A DNA stretch of 39,123 bases from the IMG/VR virus record IMGVR_UViG_3300021356_000054, positions 1 through 39,123 of that record, one strand, 5' to 3'. Shown here piece by piece: positions 31,200 to 38,877 of the stretch; the stretch's first letter is position 1, and every line of letters begins with the position of its first letter. The DNA comes from a virus. Under the pieces are notes generated by a model. It was not told where the DNA came from, searched no databases, and was given only the letters and a program-made list of their open reading frames with translations. A program made the position numbers and the translations under genes.

Positions 31200-32446
31200 T
31201 GAAATCATTTAAAAATCAATTGGCGGAACAGGCTGGCAAGAATACTCATATGACTCATTTAGAGGATTTGATTCTTGACGGTGGCGTTAAGGGGGCCCGC
31301 CAGGCTATCCTCGCACTTAGATCATTGCGAGATATGTTACAAGGTAACTCAAAATCTGCAGTCGATGTTACAGTCAAGTGGGACGGGGCCCCCGCTATAT
31401 TCGCAGGTGAAGATCCCAGAGATGGTAAATTCTTCATTGCTAAAAAAGGTGTATTCAATAAAGATCCAAAGGTATATAAAAGCCATGAAGATATTGAAGC
31501 CGATAATGCAGGTAAAAAAGAATTAATTAAAAAATTAAAAATAGCATTTGATAACTTAAAAGGTCTTGGAATTAAAGGTGTTATCCAAGGCGACTTTATG
31601 TTTGATAAGTCAGATATTAAAACTGATACAATTGATGGTCAAAAGTTTATTACCTTCCATCCAAATGCTGTTGTTTATGCTGCACCAGTTGGTAGTGAAT
31701 TAGCTAAAAGTATTCAAAAAGCTAACATGGGTATTGTCTGGCATACAGTTTATAGTGGTTCTAGTTTTGAAACTATGACTGCAGCTTTTGGTAAAGAAAT
31801 TAGTTCAAAATTAAAACAAACATCAAAGGTGTGGATGCAAGATGCAACCCTTGATGATTTATCAGGTACCGCGACATTAACAGCTAAAGAAACCGCTGAG
31901 CTAAATAAAAAATTATCAGAAGCTGGTAAAATATTTAGAACAATTTCTTCTTCAACTCTTAAAACAATTGAAGGGAATAAAGAACTTAATCTTATGATTA
32001 ATGTATATAATAATACTAAAGTAAGAGCAGGTCAAAAGGTAACAGATACTAAAAAGCATGCAACTGGATTAGTTATGTATGTCCAATCCAGATACCAAAA
32101 AGAAATTGACAAAAGAAGTAGTCAAGCTGGTAAGGATAAACAAATTGCAAAAAGAGATGAGATATTAAAGTTTTTTGACAAATCTAACCTAAAAAACTTA
32201 AAATTAATATTCGATTTGCAAAATTTAGTTGTAGATAGCAAATTAATTATTATAAATAAACTAAACAAACTTAGCAAAATTGGTACGTTTGTTAAAACAA
32301 AATCCGGATTTAAAGTAACCAGTCCTGAAGGCTTTGTTGCTATAGATCGTATGGAAGGTGGAGCGGTTAAACTTGTTAATAGAATGGAATTTTCTACTAA
32401 TAACTTTAGCAAAGATATTATCAAAGGCTGGGACAGTCCAGGCTAA
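31199..32446 (+). CDS. Capsid-tagged ligase-fold nucleotidyltransferase-like protein (DUF6267 type)
   Basis: 415 residues starting MKSFKNQLAEQAG; LAE/Q is the candidate cleavage site. VDVTVKWDGAPAIF has the K-x-DG motif I of ATP-dependent ligases and capping enzymes (K60, D62, G63). GVIQGDFMF fits motif III, EGFVAID motif IV and AVKLVNR motif V. This suggests a covalent nucleotidyl-lysine enzyme. I recall similar cyanophage proteins labelled DUF6267. If packaged, it might seal or cap nucleic acid on entry. Not close to T4 gp30 or the T4 RNA ligases. Confidence 0.6.
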   Translation: MKSFKNQLAEQAGKNTHMTHLEDLILDGGVKGARQAILALRSLRDMLQGNSKSAVDVTVKWDGAPAIFAGEDPRDGKFFIAKKGVFNKDPKVYKSHEDIEADNAGKKELIKKLKIAFDNLKGLGIKGVIQGDFMFDKSDIKTDTIDGQKFITFHPNAVVYAAPVGSELAKSIQKANMGIVWHTVYSGSSFETMTAAFGKEISSKLKQTSKVWMQDATLDDLSGTATLTAKETAELNKKLSEAGKIFRTISSSTLKTIEGNKELNLMINVYNNTKVRAGQKVTDTKKHATGLVMYVQSRYQKEIDKRSSQAGKDKQIAKRDEILKFFDKSNLKNLKLIFDLQNLVVDSKLIIINKLNKLSKIGTFVKTKSGFKVTSPEGFVAIDRMEGGAVKLVNRMEFSTNNFSKDIIKGWDSPG

Positions 32447-32464
32447 TGGGAACCGAGGATAACG

Positions 32465-32854
32465 ATGAAAAGTTTCAAAGAACATGAGGCAGAACTATCT
32501 GCCGATTCTCCAGATACATCGGAAGCAATGACGATGCAGCAGAGAATGAAAGCAAAAGCTACATTCCGAAAAAATAAAGCCAAAATAGCATTAGGCAAAA
32601 AGAAAGCCGCAAAAAGACTAGCATCTGATGAAAAAATTAAAGCACGCTCAGTTAAGAAAGCGCGTGAACTCATTATCAAAAAACTTCTTAAAAATAAAAA
32701 GAAAGCAGATTTATCTTTCTCAGCTCGTCAAGGGTTAGAGAAAAAACTTGATAAGAAAAAAGGTGCAATCGCAAGGATTGCTAAAAAGTTAAAGCCTCAA
32801 GTGAAAAAAGCCGATAGAGAAAAATTAAAAAGAAATAAAGGTGGTTCTAAATAA
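32465..32854 (+). CDS. Capsid-tagged, very basic internal protein
   Basis: 129 residues beginning MKSFKEHEAELSAD. After residue 25 it is almost all Lys, Arg and Ala with short hydrophobic repeats (KATFRKNKAKIALGKKKAAK), so it should bind DNA. Such a composition fits an internal virion protein packed with the genome, like T4 IPI-IPIII. No L/I-x-E is present right after the tag; AELSAD or SEA may serve. AACGATG context with GAGGATAA upstream as ribosome site. Confidence 0.65.
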   Translation: MKSFKEHEAELSADSPDTSEAMTMQQRMKAKATFRKNKAKIALGKKKAAKRLASDEKIKARSVKKARELIIKKLLKNKKKADLSFSARQGLEKKLDKKKGAIARIAKKLKPQVKKADREKLKRNKGGSK

Positions 32855-34194
32855 TGATTAAAAGTTTTAGCGATTATTTATCAGAAGCAAAAGGTGACGT
32901 ATATTTCGTGTTTGGTAGATTTAATCCACCAACAAATGGCCATGAGAAATTATTTGACAAGCTAAAATCTACGGCAGGTAGTGGCACCTATCGTATCTAT
33001 GCATCTAAGTCACAAGATCCAAAAAAGAATCCTCTATCATTTAAAGACAAAATAAAGTTCCTTAGAAAAATGTTCCCTAAGCATGCCCGTAGTATTATGG
33101 CTGATGCTGATGTTAGAACTGCATTGGATATTGTAGTTAAATTATATGACCAAGGATATACATCGGCAACTATGATTGCTGGTTCAGATAGAGTAAAAGA
33201 ATTTGAAGCACTATTAAACAAATATAATGGTGTAAAATCAAGGCATGGTTTTTATAACTTTGAAAAGGGTATTAAAGTTATTTCAGCCGGCGAAAGAGAT
33301 CCTGATGCAGACGATGTATCAGGTATGTCAGCTTCTAAGTTAAGAGCTTATGCTACAGATAATGATTTAGAAAACTTCTCAAAGGGAATGCCTAAGGGAT
33401 ATAAAGATGCTAAATCATTATTTAATGCAATTAGAAAAGGAATGGGATTAAAAGAATCTCATGATCATCGCAAACATTTAGAACTAAAACCTGTATCTGA
33501 AACAAGAGAAAAGTTTGTACAAGGTGAATTATATAATGTTGGTGATGAAGTTGTATTAAAAGAAAATGGTAGTATTGGTACAATTCAAAGATGCGGTACT
33601 AACTTTCTAGTAGTTGAATTTGGAGAATGGAAAAAAAGAGTTTGGTTAGACCAAGTTGAACTATTAGAAAAAGACGAAAGAAAGAAAAAACAAAAACAAG
33701 ATCAAGATATTAAAGATCGCCCTGGGACACAGCCAAAAGATTACTATGGTAAAGATGCCAAAGGTAAAGAAATGTCAAAGGGGACTAAGCAAGCAAGAGC
33801 CAGACACTTTGAGAAAGGTGCTAAAATGGATGATGATAATCCAGCAGCATATAAAAAGGCTCCAGGCGATGCATCCGCAAAAACAAAACCATCAAAGCAT
33901 ACTAAGAAATACCAAAAAATGTTTGGAGAAGAAACATTATCTTTGGCTGAGTTTATGATGGACGAAGGTAAAGCAGATGCAGCATTAAAGAAAAAAGCCG
34001 ATAAGACCGGTATGCCTTTAGGTATCTTAAGACAAGTATTTAATCGTGGTGTAGCAGCTTGGAGAACAGGCCATAGACCAGGGACAAATTCAATTCAATG
34101 GGGATTAGCAAGAGTTAATTCTTTTGTTACTAAATCAAAAGGTACATGGGGCGGGGCTGATAAAGACCTAGCCGCTAAGGTAAGAGGAAGTTAA
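32854..34194 (+). CDS. Capsid-tagged nucleotidyltransferase (TxGH type) with C-terminal GHRPGT domain
   Basis: 446 residues starting MIKSFSDYLSEAKGD; LSE/A fits prohead cleavage. Residues 15-200 are a NMNAT-like nucleotidyltransferase: VYFVFGRFNPPTNGHEKL (T27-H30), then AGSDR and GMSASKLRAYA as the ISSTxxR motif. The middle (about 230-275) looks like a KOW/SH3 barrel (GDEVVLKENGSIGTIQR). The end has GMPLGILRQVFNRGVAAWRTGHRPGTN, a small phage domain of the DUF5824 kind (name from memory). Whether it makes NAD or another dinucleotide is open. One-base overlaps on both sides. Confidence 0.65.
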   Translation: MIKSFSDYLSEAKGDVYFVFGRFNPPTNGHEKLFDKLKSTAGSGTYRIYASKSQDPKKNPLSFKDKIKFLRKMFPKHARSIMADADVRTALDIVVKLYDQGYTSATMIAGSDRVKEFEALLNKYNGVKSRHGFYNFEKGIKVISAGERDPDADDVSGMSASKLRAYATDNDLENFSKGMPKGYKDAKSLFNAIRKGMGLKESHDHRKHLELKPVSETREKFVQGELYNVGDEVVLKENGSIGTIQRCGTNFLVVEFGEWKKRVWLDQVELLEKDERKKKQKQDQDIKDRPGTQPKDYYGKDAKGKEMSKGTKQARARHFEKGAKMDDDNPAAYKKAPGDASAKTKPSKHTKKYQKMFGEETLSLAEFMMDEGKADAALKKKADKTGMPLGILRQVFNRGVAAWRTGHRPGTNSIQWGLARVNSFVTKSKGTWGGADKDLAAKVRGS

Positions 34195-34613
34195 TGAAAT
34201 CATTTAAAGAACATAAAGTTCTAGATTTAACAGAAATGACAGATGCTGAAATAGATGCGTATGCAAGAAGTTTATCTGAAGAGCAATTAGATGAAATCAT
34301 TGGTAAACTTGTTAAAGGTGCTGGTAAACTGGCATTTAAAGGTGCAAAGGCTGCATATAAAAGGTATGGTACCACGGATGGCAAAGCTAAAGCTGCTGCA
34401 CAAAAAGTTGTAAAAATGAAAAAGAAAAGAGAAGCTTTAGAAAAATTACAAGCAGCTCGTGATCAAATTAGAAAAGAAAAAGAAGAATTAAAAAAGAAAA
34501 AAGAATCAGGTAGAATACCACCTAATACAATCGATAGAATTAGAGCTATGATTAAGAAAAAAATAGCTAAAGTTAATGATGCTGAAGAAAAAGTAAAAAA
34601 GGCTACTAAATGA
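34194..34613 (+). CDS. Capsid-tagged basic coiled-coil protein
   Basis: 139 residues starting MKSFKEHKVLDLTEMTD; LTE/M is the candidate cut site. Residues 40-65 have GKLVKGAGKLAFKGAKAAYKRYG, then a long Lys/Glu-rich helix. AGAGGAAG lies upstream. Likely a DNA-binding internal virion protein. Overlaps the next gene by four bases. Confidence 0.6.
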   Translation: MKSFKEHKVLDLTEMTDAEIDAYARSLSEEQLDEIIGKLVKGAGKLAFKGAKAAYKRYGTTDGKAKAAAQKVVKMKKKREALEKLQAARDQIRKEKEELKKKKESGRIPPNTIDRIRAMIKKKIAKVNDAEEKVKKATK

Positions 34614-35122
34614 AATCATTTAAAGAATTTAACGAAGACAATTTACAAGAAATTGATTTTCAAAAATGGCTTGGTAAAACTTTAGATAGAAAATTAAATT
34701 CTAAAAAGTATGCTAAAGCTATTAGAGTTTATTTAGATTGGAGAAAAAAGCATCCAAAACAAGGCTCAATGGGTTTATCTAAAGCTGCTGGTATTACGGG
34801 CGTAGATATTAAACAGCTCCAAAGAGTTTTACATCAGATGATTGATGCTGGTAAGTTACCAAAGCATTTGGCTACTAATCCAAATATGCTAAAAAAAGAA
34901 AATGTACAGGAAGGTCCAGGTGGTAGCGAATCTTGGGAAGCTGGCTTTAAAAGAAGAGTTGTAAAAACTACTAAACCAGAACATAAAGAGAAAGGTTATA
35001 ACTGGAGAATTAAAGGTAAGGAAAGACCTGAGGTAACAATTAAGTTGTATAAAAGCAAGCCAGATTTTGCTGAGTTCAAAAAGCAAATGAAAAGAGTTGC
35101 TGGCCACGAGTTTGGTGGTTAA
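34610..35122 (+). CDS. Capsid-tagged protein of unknown function
   Basis: 170 residues starting MKSFKEFNEDNLQEID; LQE/I is the likely processing site, and a second, NVQE/G, lies near residue 99. Between them KAIRVYLDWRKKHPKQGSMGLSKAAGITGVDIKQLQRVLHQMI looks like a helix-turn-helix. The C-terminal part is basic (KPEHKEKGYNWRIKGK). DNA binding is inferred. Confidence 0.55.
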   Translation: MKSFKEFNEDNLQEIDFQKWLGKTLDRKLNSKKYAKAIRVYLDWRKKHPKQGSMGLSKAAGITGVDIKQLQRVLHQMIDAGKLPKHLATNPNMLKKENVQEGPGGSESWEAGFKRRVVKTTKPEHKEKGYNWRIKGKERPEVTIKLYKSKPDFAEFKKQMKRVAGHEFGG

Positions 35123-35133
35123 TAAATATAACT

Positions 35134-35802
35134 ATGAATAACTTTAAAGAACATAGTAGTTTAATGGAAGGTGTTAACGATCCTTCTATTTTTAAAGCGG
35201 TTTTCCTTGCTGGTGGTCCGGGAAGTGGTAAATCGTTTGTTGTTGGTAAAACTGCATTAAAGGCTTTAGGCTTTAGATTAATTAATTCAGATGATGCATT
35301 TGAAAAGGGATTAAAAAAAGCCGGATTGACAATGGACCCTGATGATATTTTTTCAGCTCAAGGTCAAGCAGTAAGAGCAACAGCCAAAGCTATAACTGGT
35401 AAAGTAATGACTAGAGCTATTGAGGGAAGAATGGGTTTGGTTATTGATGGTACAGGTAAAGACTATGCTAAGATTAAAAAGCAAGTAGATTTACTTAGAC
35501 AAATTGGGTATGCTGTTCATATGATTTTTGTGAATACAGATTTAGAAACAGCATTGGATAGAAACGATAAACGTCCAAGATCATTACCAAAGGATGCGGT
35601 AACTAAAATGTGGAAGGACGTACAAAAGAATATTGGTAAATTCCAAGCATTGTTTAGAAATAGAATTACTATTGTAGATAATTCAGAAGGATCAGATATT
35701 GAAAAACAATCATTGGAAGCATATAAAGACATTAAGACGTGGGCAGCAAAACCCCCAGAAAATGCTATCGCCGTCAAATGGATTAAAGGACAAAAGAAAT
35801 AA
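35134..35802 (+). CDS. Capsid-tagged P-loop kinase (zeta toxin-like)
   Basis: 222 residues starting MNNFKEHSSLMEGVN; LME/G is the candidate cut. Walker A is FLAGGPGSGKS (27-34), followed by FRLINSDDAFE, VIDGTGKD and an NDKRPRSLP lid segment. This is the layout of zeta toxin-type and related small-molecule kinases. It could phosphorylate a nucleotide, sugar nucleotide or RNA end in the newly infected cell. The substrate is not predicted. It shares one base with the next gene. Confidence 0.65.
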   Translation: MNNFKEHSSLMEGVNDPSIFKAVFLAGGPGSGKSFVVGKTALKALGFRLINSDDAFEKGLKKAGLTMDPDDIFSAQGQAVRATAKAITGKVMTRAIEGRMGLVIDGTGKDYAKIKKQVDLLRQIGYAVHMIFVNTDLETALDRNDKRPRSLPKDAVTKMWKDVQKNIGKFQALFRNRITIVDNSEGSDIEKQSLEAYKDIKTWAAKPPENAIAVKWIKGQKK

Positions 35803-36179
35803 TGCATACTTTTTTAGAACACATTGAAGAAAGATTTGGTTTATATGAAGGGCAACACGTTCCTTTGGAACAGCCTATGATTGAAATTGACGAGGAAAAA
35901 CAGCCCGAGTTAAATAAACCAAAAAGATCAAGTGGTAAAAAGAAATATGTAGTTTACGTTAAAAATCCACAAACTGGTAACGTAAAGAAAATAGAATTTG
36001 GAGATGAAAAGGGTGGACTATCATCTAAGATAAATGATAGAGAAGCAGCTAGGAACTTTGCGTCACGCCATAGCTGTGATACCAAGAACGATAAATTATC
36101 GCCTGGGTATTGGGCATGTAGATTGCCACGTTACGCAAAAGATCTGGGGTTAAAAGGTGGTGGAAATTACTTTTGGTAA
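35802..36179 (+). CDS. Capsid-tagged DUF5872-like protein
   Basis: 125 residues starting MHTFLEHIEERFGLYEG; LYE/G (or IEE/R) may be cut. From residue 46: KKYVVYVKNPQTGNVKKIEFGD, then NDREAARNFASRHSCD and YWACRLPRYAKDL. This FG ... R-x-x-F-x-x-RH-x-C ... YW-x-CR pattern occurs in small phage proteins named DUF5872 (from memory). Conserved His and Cys may bind metal. Overlaps the next gene by 23 bases. Confidence 0.6.
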   Translation: MHTFLEHIEERFGLYEGQHVPLEQPMIEIDEEKQPELNKPKRSSGKKKYVVYVKNPQTGNVKKIEFGDEKGGLSSKINDREAARNFASRHSCDTKNDKLSPGYWACRLPRYAKDLGLKGGGNYFW

Positions 36180-36453
36180 GCCATATTGGGAAGAAGAAGG
36201 TCATATAAGAGTATTTGATCCTTCTGAAGAAGATGCTGAATTTGTCTGGCATCGCGATATGGAAGACAGAGAAATAGAGGTTTTAGAAGGCGAGGGTTGG
36301 CAGTTCCAAGTGGAAAAATGCTTACCGTGGCTTTTAAAAAAAGGAATGGTATTCGATATTCGAAAGGGAGAATATCATAGATTAATAAAAGGGGTTACTC
36401 CCCTCAAATGTAGGGTTTATTTATATGCCAACAGCGCAAGAACAGAGAGCTGA
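36157..36453 (+). CDS. Cupin-like small protein, GTG start
   Basis: 98 residues from GTG 36157 with AAAAGG upstream. EVLEGEGWQFQVEKCLPWLLKKGMVFDIRKGEYHRLIKG is the cupin pattern (G-x-GW, later G-x-x-(F/Y)-x-I-x-x-G-x-(Y/W)HR). Such small cupins are found in T4-like marine phage structural clusters. No capsid tag. Confidence 0.55.
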   Translation: MVEITFGKPYWEEEGHIRVFDPSEEDAEFVWHRDMEDREIEVLEGEGWQFQVEKCLPWLLKKGMVFDIRKGEYHRLIKGVTPLKCRVYLYANSARTES

Positions 36454-36724
36454 GCAATCAGCCAGACTCGATAGAATCGAGCAAAAAATCGACCAAATGT
36501 CGGAGGCAATTATTGCTTTGGCTCGTGCCGAGGAGAAGATAATTACCCTTACAGAATTTGGAAAACAACAAGGAGAACAGATATTAACTCTTATAAATAG
36601 AGTTGATAAGCTTGAAGAATTGGTGCGTAAAAACGCATCAACTGTAGAAATTATTAACCGACTATTCTGGATAGTAACCGCGGCAGCAGCCACAGCTATT
36701 ACAGGAATGCTTTTCATACAATAG
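36425..36724 (+). CDS. Coiled-coil protein with C-terminal membrane anchor (XhlA-like)
   Basis: 99 residues. Residues 8-70 form a coiled coil (RLDRIEQKIDQMSEAI, LINRVDKLEELV); residues 78-97 are hydrophobic (RLFWIVTAAAATAITGMLFI). The layout is like XhlA-type proteins of phage lysis cassettes. Role in lysis is only suggested by topology. It overlaps the cupin-like gene by 29 bases. Confidence 0.5.
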   Translation: MPTAQEQRAEQSARLDRIEQKIDQMSEAIIALARAEEKIITLTEFGKQQGEQILTLINRVDKLEELVRKNASTVEIINRLFWIVTAAAATAITGMLFIQ

Positions 36725-36734
36725 GAGAAAAATT

Positions 36735-37445
36735 ATGAAAATGAAATCGACAGATAAGATTACCCAAAGCGTTGCTGAAACAGTGAGCGCTGTAGTAGAG
36801 GGTAAGTACAAAAAGAAAGAGAAAGAGGAAGCAGTAAAATATCCTCATATGATGTACGATCCAAAAACCGGTAAAGGTGTAGAAGCTAAAAATGAAAAAG
36901 ATCATGACGAGCTTTCTAAAAAGGGTTATACACATGATAAACCAGAAAAGGTTGACGAAGTAGAAGAACCAAGAGCTAAAGGCGAAAAAGATTTTAAAGC
37001 CAAGCATAAGGTTAAAAAGTCAGGCGAAAAAGAAGATGGTACTGTAGTTAAAGAAGAAGATGAGGAAGAAAAAGAAGATGAAGTTGAAGAAGCTTTTTCA
37101 GCCGCTCAAATTAAAAAAGCAGTAGCCATGGCTAAAAAGTCTGGTGGTCAAATGACACCCGTTTCTAAAAAGATTGATAAAATCAAGAAAGGATTGTCCG
37201 ATCATCCTGATGTAAAAAAGGCTCTACAATTAGCTAATGAATCTTTTGAAGTTGAAGCAGCTCAGGCTGAAGCAATTAAAATGAACGAAGCTATTGATAA
37301 GAAAGCAGCATATCAAAAAGTATTCCAAGCAGCTTTGAAAAAGTTTGGTGTTAAAGGCCCAGGCGAATTAAAAGGTGATAAGAAAAAAGAATTTTTTGAT
37401 TACGTTGATTCTAAATACGACGCAGGCGAAAACGAAACTGACTAA
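36735..37445 (+). CDS. Highly charged virion-type protein
   Basis: 236 residues with TAGGAG upstream. KYPHMMYDPKTGKGVEAKNEKDHDEL is followed by a long Lys/Glu-rich region (about 75-120) and a C-terminal helical part (AAYQKVFQAALKKFGVKG, FFDYVDSKYD). The opening is MKMKSTDK with AVVEG near residue 22, a variant of the tag and cut site. It may be an internal or core protein. Function not known. Confidence 0.55.
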   Translation: MKMKSTDKITQSVAETVSAVVEGKYKKKEKEEAVKYPHMMYDPKTGKGVEAKNEKDHDELSKKGYTHDKPEKVDEVEEPRAKGEKDFKAKHKVKKSGEKEDGTVVKEEDEEEKEDEVEEAFSAAQIKKAVAMAKKSGGQMTPVSKKIDKIKKGLSDHPDVKKALQLANESFEVEAAQAEAIKMNEAIDKKAAYQKVFQAALKKFGVKGPGELKGDKKKEFFDYVDSKYDAGENETD

Positions 37446-37446
37446 A

Positions 37447-37465
37447 ATTATCTAGTATAGATAAT
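37447..37465 (+). other. Perfect inverted repeat before a start codon
   Basis: ATTATCTA (37447-37454), loop GTA, TAGATAAT (37458-37465). It begins one base after one stop and ends two bases before ATG 37468. No Shine-Dalgarno site is visible there. It may act as a weak processing or regulatory hairpin. Confidence 0.6.
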
Positions 37466-37467
37466 AT

Positions 37468-37839
37468 ATGATGAAAGTATTTGATAAACTAACGCATAAA
37501 AACTTTGAGCTCTTCGCATCACAGCATTATAATAATCCAGAATGCACAAGTGTTGAAGAGTTCAAAGAAGATTTAAGTAGATTTAAGTATCTAAAAAGAT
37601 TACTTAAACGCTATGAGCAAACAGGTGATTTGCAGGAAAGACTAATTCTAAACCATCTTATAGTATTATATAATGTGTTTGGAATTAAAGCGGCAAATCG
37701 AATGATGTGGTATAAGGTTGAAGAAGCTCACTGGCCAGTAATTAAAACTTTTTTAGTTTTTTTACATTACTTACCAGAAGATTATAAAATCGAAGTACCA
37801 TTGGATAAAATAGTAATAGATAGGTTAAGAAAACTATAA
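37468..37839 (+). CDS. Conserved phage protein of unknown function
   Basis: 123 residues, helical. FKEDLSRFKYLKRLLKRYEQTGDLQERLILNHLIVLYNVFG, and later KTFLVFLHYLPED, look strongly conserved among marine T4-like phages (from memory) but have no assigned role. No capsid tag. It shares one base with the next gene. Confidence 0.65.
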   Translation: MMKVFDKLTHKNFELFASQHYNNPECTSVEEFKEDLSRFKYLKRLLKRYEQTGDLQERLILNHLIVLYNVFGIKAANRMMWYKVEEAHWPVIKTFLVFLHYLPEDYKIEVPLDKIVIDRLRKL

Positions 37840-38432
37840 TGGGAATCATTTCAAGAACAGGTGATTTATTTTATGCCTTTAGGTTCCTAAAGCTTTTAGT
37901 GACGCCTTGGGAAAAAACAGTAGCATTTGAGCTTGGGATTATTGATGAGAATGGTAAGGTACTTAAGAAAGGTTCTCAAAGAAATACTCCTGAAGAAAAA
38001 TCAGCATATACTGTTTTCCATAGATTAGTTTTTAATTTAAAAAGACTACTTAATAAATTACCATTTGGTAAATCAAAGTTAGCTTCATATGCATCAGCAT
38101 TATTTCTTATTAAAGAAGAAACTGGAATGTCTGATGAACAAATACGTAAAATTTTAAATGATGTATTTGATGATTTAGAAGAAACAATTGATTTATCTGA
38201 AAGTGCAGCTTGGTTTGAAAAAGATGGAAAATTGGCACCAGGGACATATACATTGGTTGAAGAAATTGCTTCACCGATGACAGGTGAAATCGTTGGACGT
38301 ATAAATAATAAAGTAAAGGTATTAGATTTTGTTGATTCAAGCGGTACTATATTTGGTTTAAACGTTTATCAAGTTGAACACGTAGAGACAAAACAAAAAT
38401 TATTAGTTACAAGCCAGGATTTAAAGAGATGA
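37839..38432 (+). CDS. Conserved phage virion-region protein
   Basis: 197 residues. TGDLFYAFRFLKLLVTPWEKTVAFELGIID, then SAYTVFHRLVFNLKRLLNKLPFGKSKLASYASALFLIKEETG, is a conserved helical block; the C-terminal third (FEKDGKLAPGTYTL, EIVGRINNKVKVLD) is beta-type. No enzyme motif. It resembles hypothetical proteins kept beside the previous gene in marine T4-like phages. Overlaps the next start by four bases. Confidence 0.65.
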   Translation: MGIISRTGDLFYAFRFLKLLVTPWEKTVAFELGIIDENGKVLKKGSQRNTPEEKSAYTVFHRLVFNLKRLLNKLPFGKSKLASYASALFLIKEETGMSDEQIRKILNDVFDDLEETIDLSESAAWFEKDGKLAPGTYTLVEEIASPMTGEIVGRINNKVKVLDFVDSSGTIFGLNVYQVEHVETKQKLLVTSQDLKR

Positions 38433-38656
38433 AAAGTTTTAAAGATATGTGGGAAGATGCAGCAGCTAATTCAGCCGGTGGCGGTGGAATTGATGGTATT
38501 GGCATTGGAGCAAAGGGCGAACCTGGGGTTAAGAAAAAAGACAAAAAGAAAAGAATTTACGATGGTAGAACTAAAGAAGGTCGTAAATTTGTAGAAAGAA
38601 TATTAGCCAGAAGAAAGGCTGCTGAAAATAAAAGGGTAAAAAATGAAACAGTTTAA
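38429..38656 (+). CDS. Capsid-tagged small basic protein
   Basis: 75 residues starting MKSFKDMWEDAA. A Gly-rich stretch (GGGGIDGIGIGAKGEPG) follows, then a basic helix (KKKDKKKRIYDGR, FVERILARRKAAENKR). MWE/D could be the processing site. Likely a packaged DNA-binding peptide. Confidence 0.55.
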   Translation: MKSFKDMWEDAAANSAGGGGIDGIGIGAKGEPGVKKKDKKKRIYDGRTKEGRKFVERILARRKAAENKRVKNETV

Positions 38657-38873
38657 AGACTTAAGAGAAGATAAGTTCGACGTATCAAAAGAAAAGAATG
38701 TAGACCAATTAGCTAAAAAGCTTCAAATGTTGAGTGTACATGTTAGCAATTTAGAAAAGTTAGATAAGCAAGGCGAAGGTAAAGGCGAAATGGCCAAAGA
38801 TCTTAAAGTCTTCAAAGCTAAATATCTTGAACTACAAAAGGCTTTAACAAAATTAGAAAATAGATTAGTATAA
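38643..38873 (+). CDS. Capsid-tagged small coiled-coil protein
   Basis: 76 residues starting MKQFKDLREDKFD; LRE/D fits the cleavage pattern. The rest is a coiled coil (LAKKLQMLSVHVSNLEKL, YLELQKALTKLENRL). It overlaps the previous gene by 14 bases. Confidence 0.55.
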   Translation: MKQFKDLREDKFDVSKEKNVDQLAKKLQMLSVHVSNLEKLDKQGEGKGEMAKDLKVFKAKYLELQKALTKLENRLV

Positions 38874-38877
38874 AATT

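Noticed and set aside
36592-36599. TATAAATA inside the coiled-coil membrane gene
   Set aside because: In coding sequence, more than 130 bases from the next start; no supporting context.
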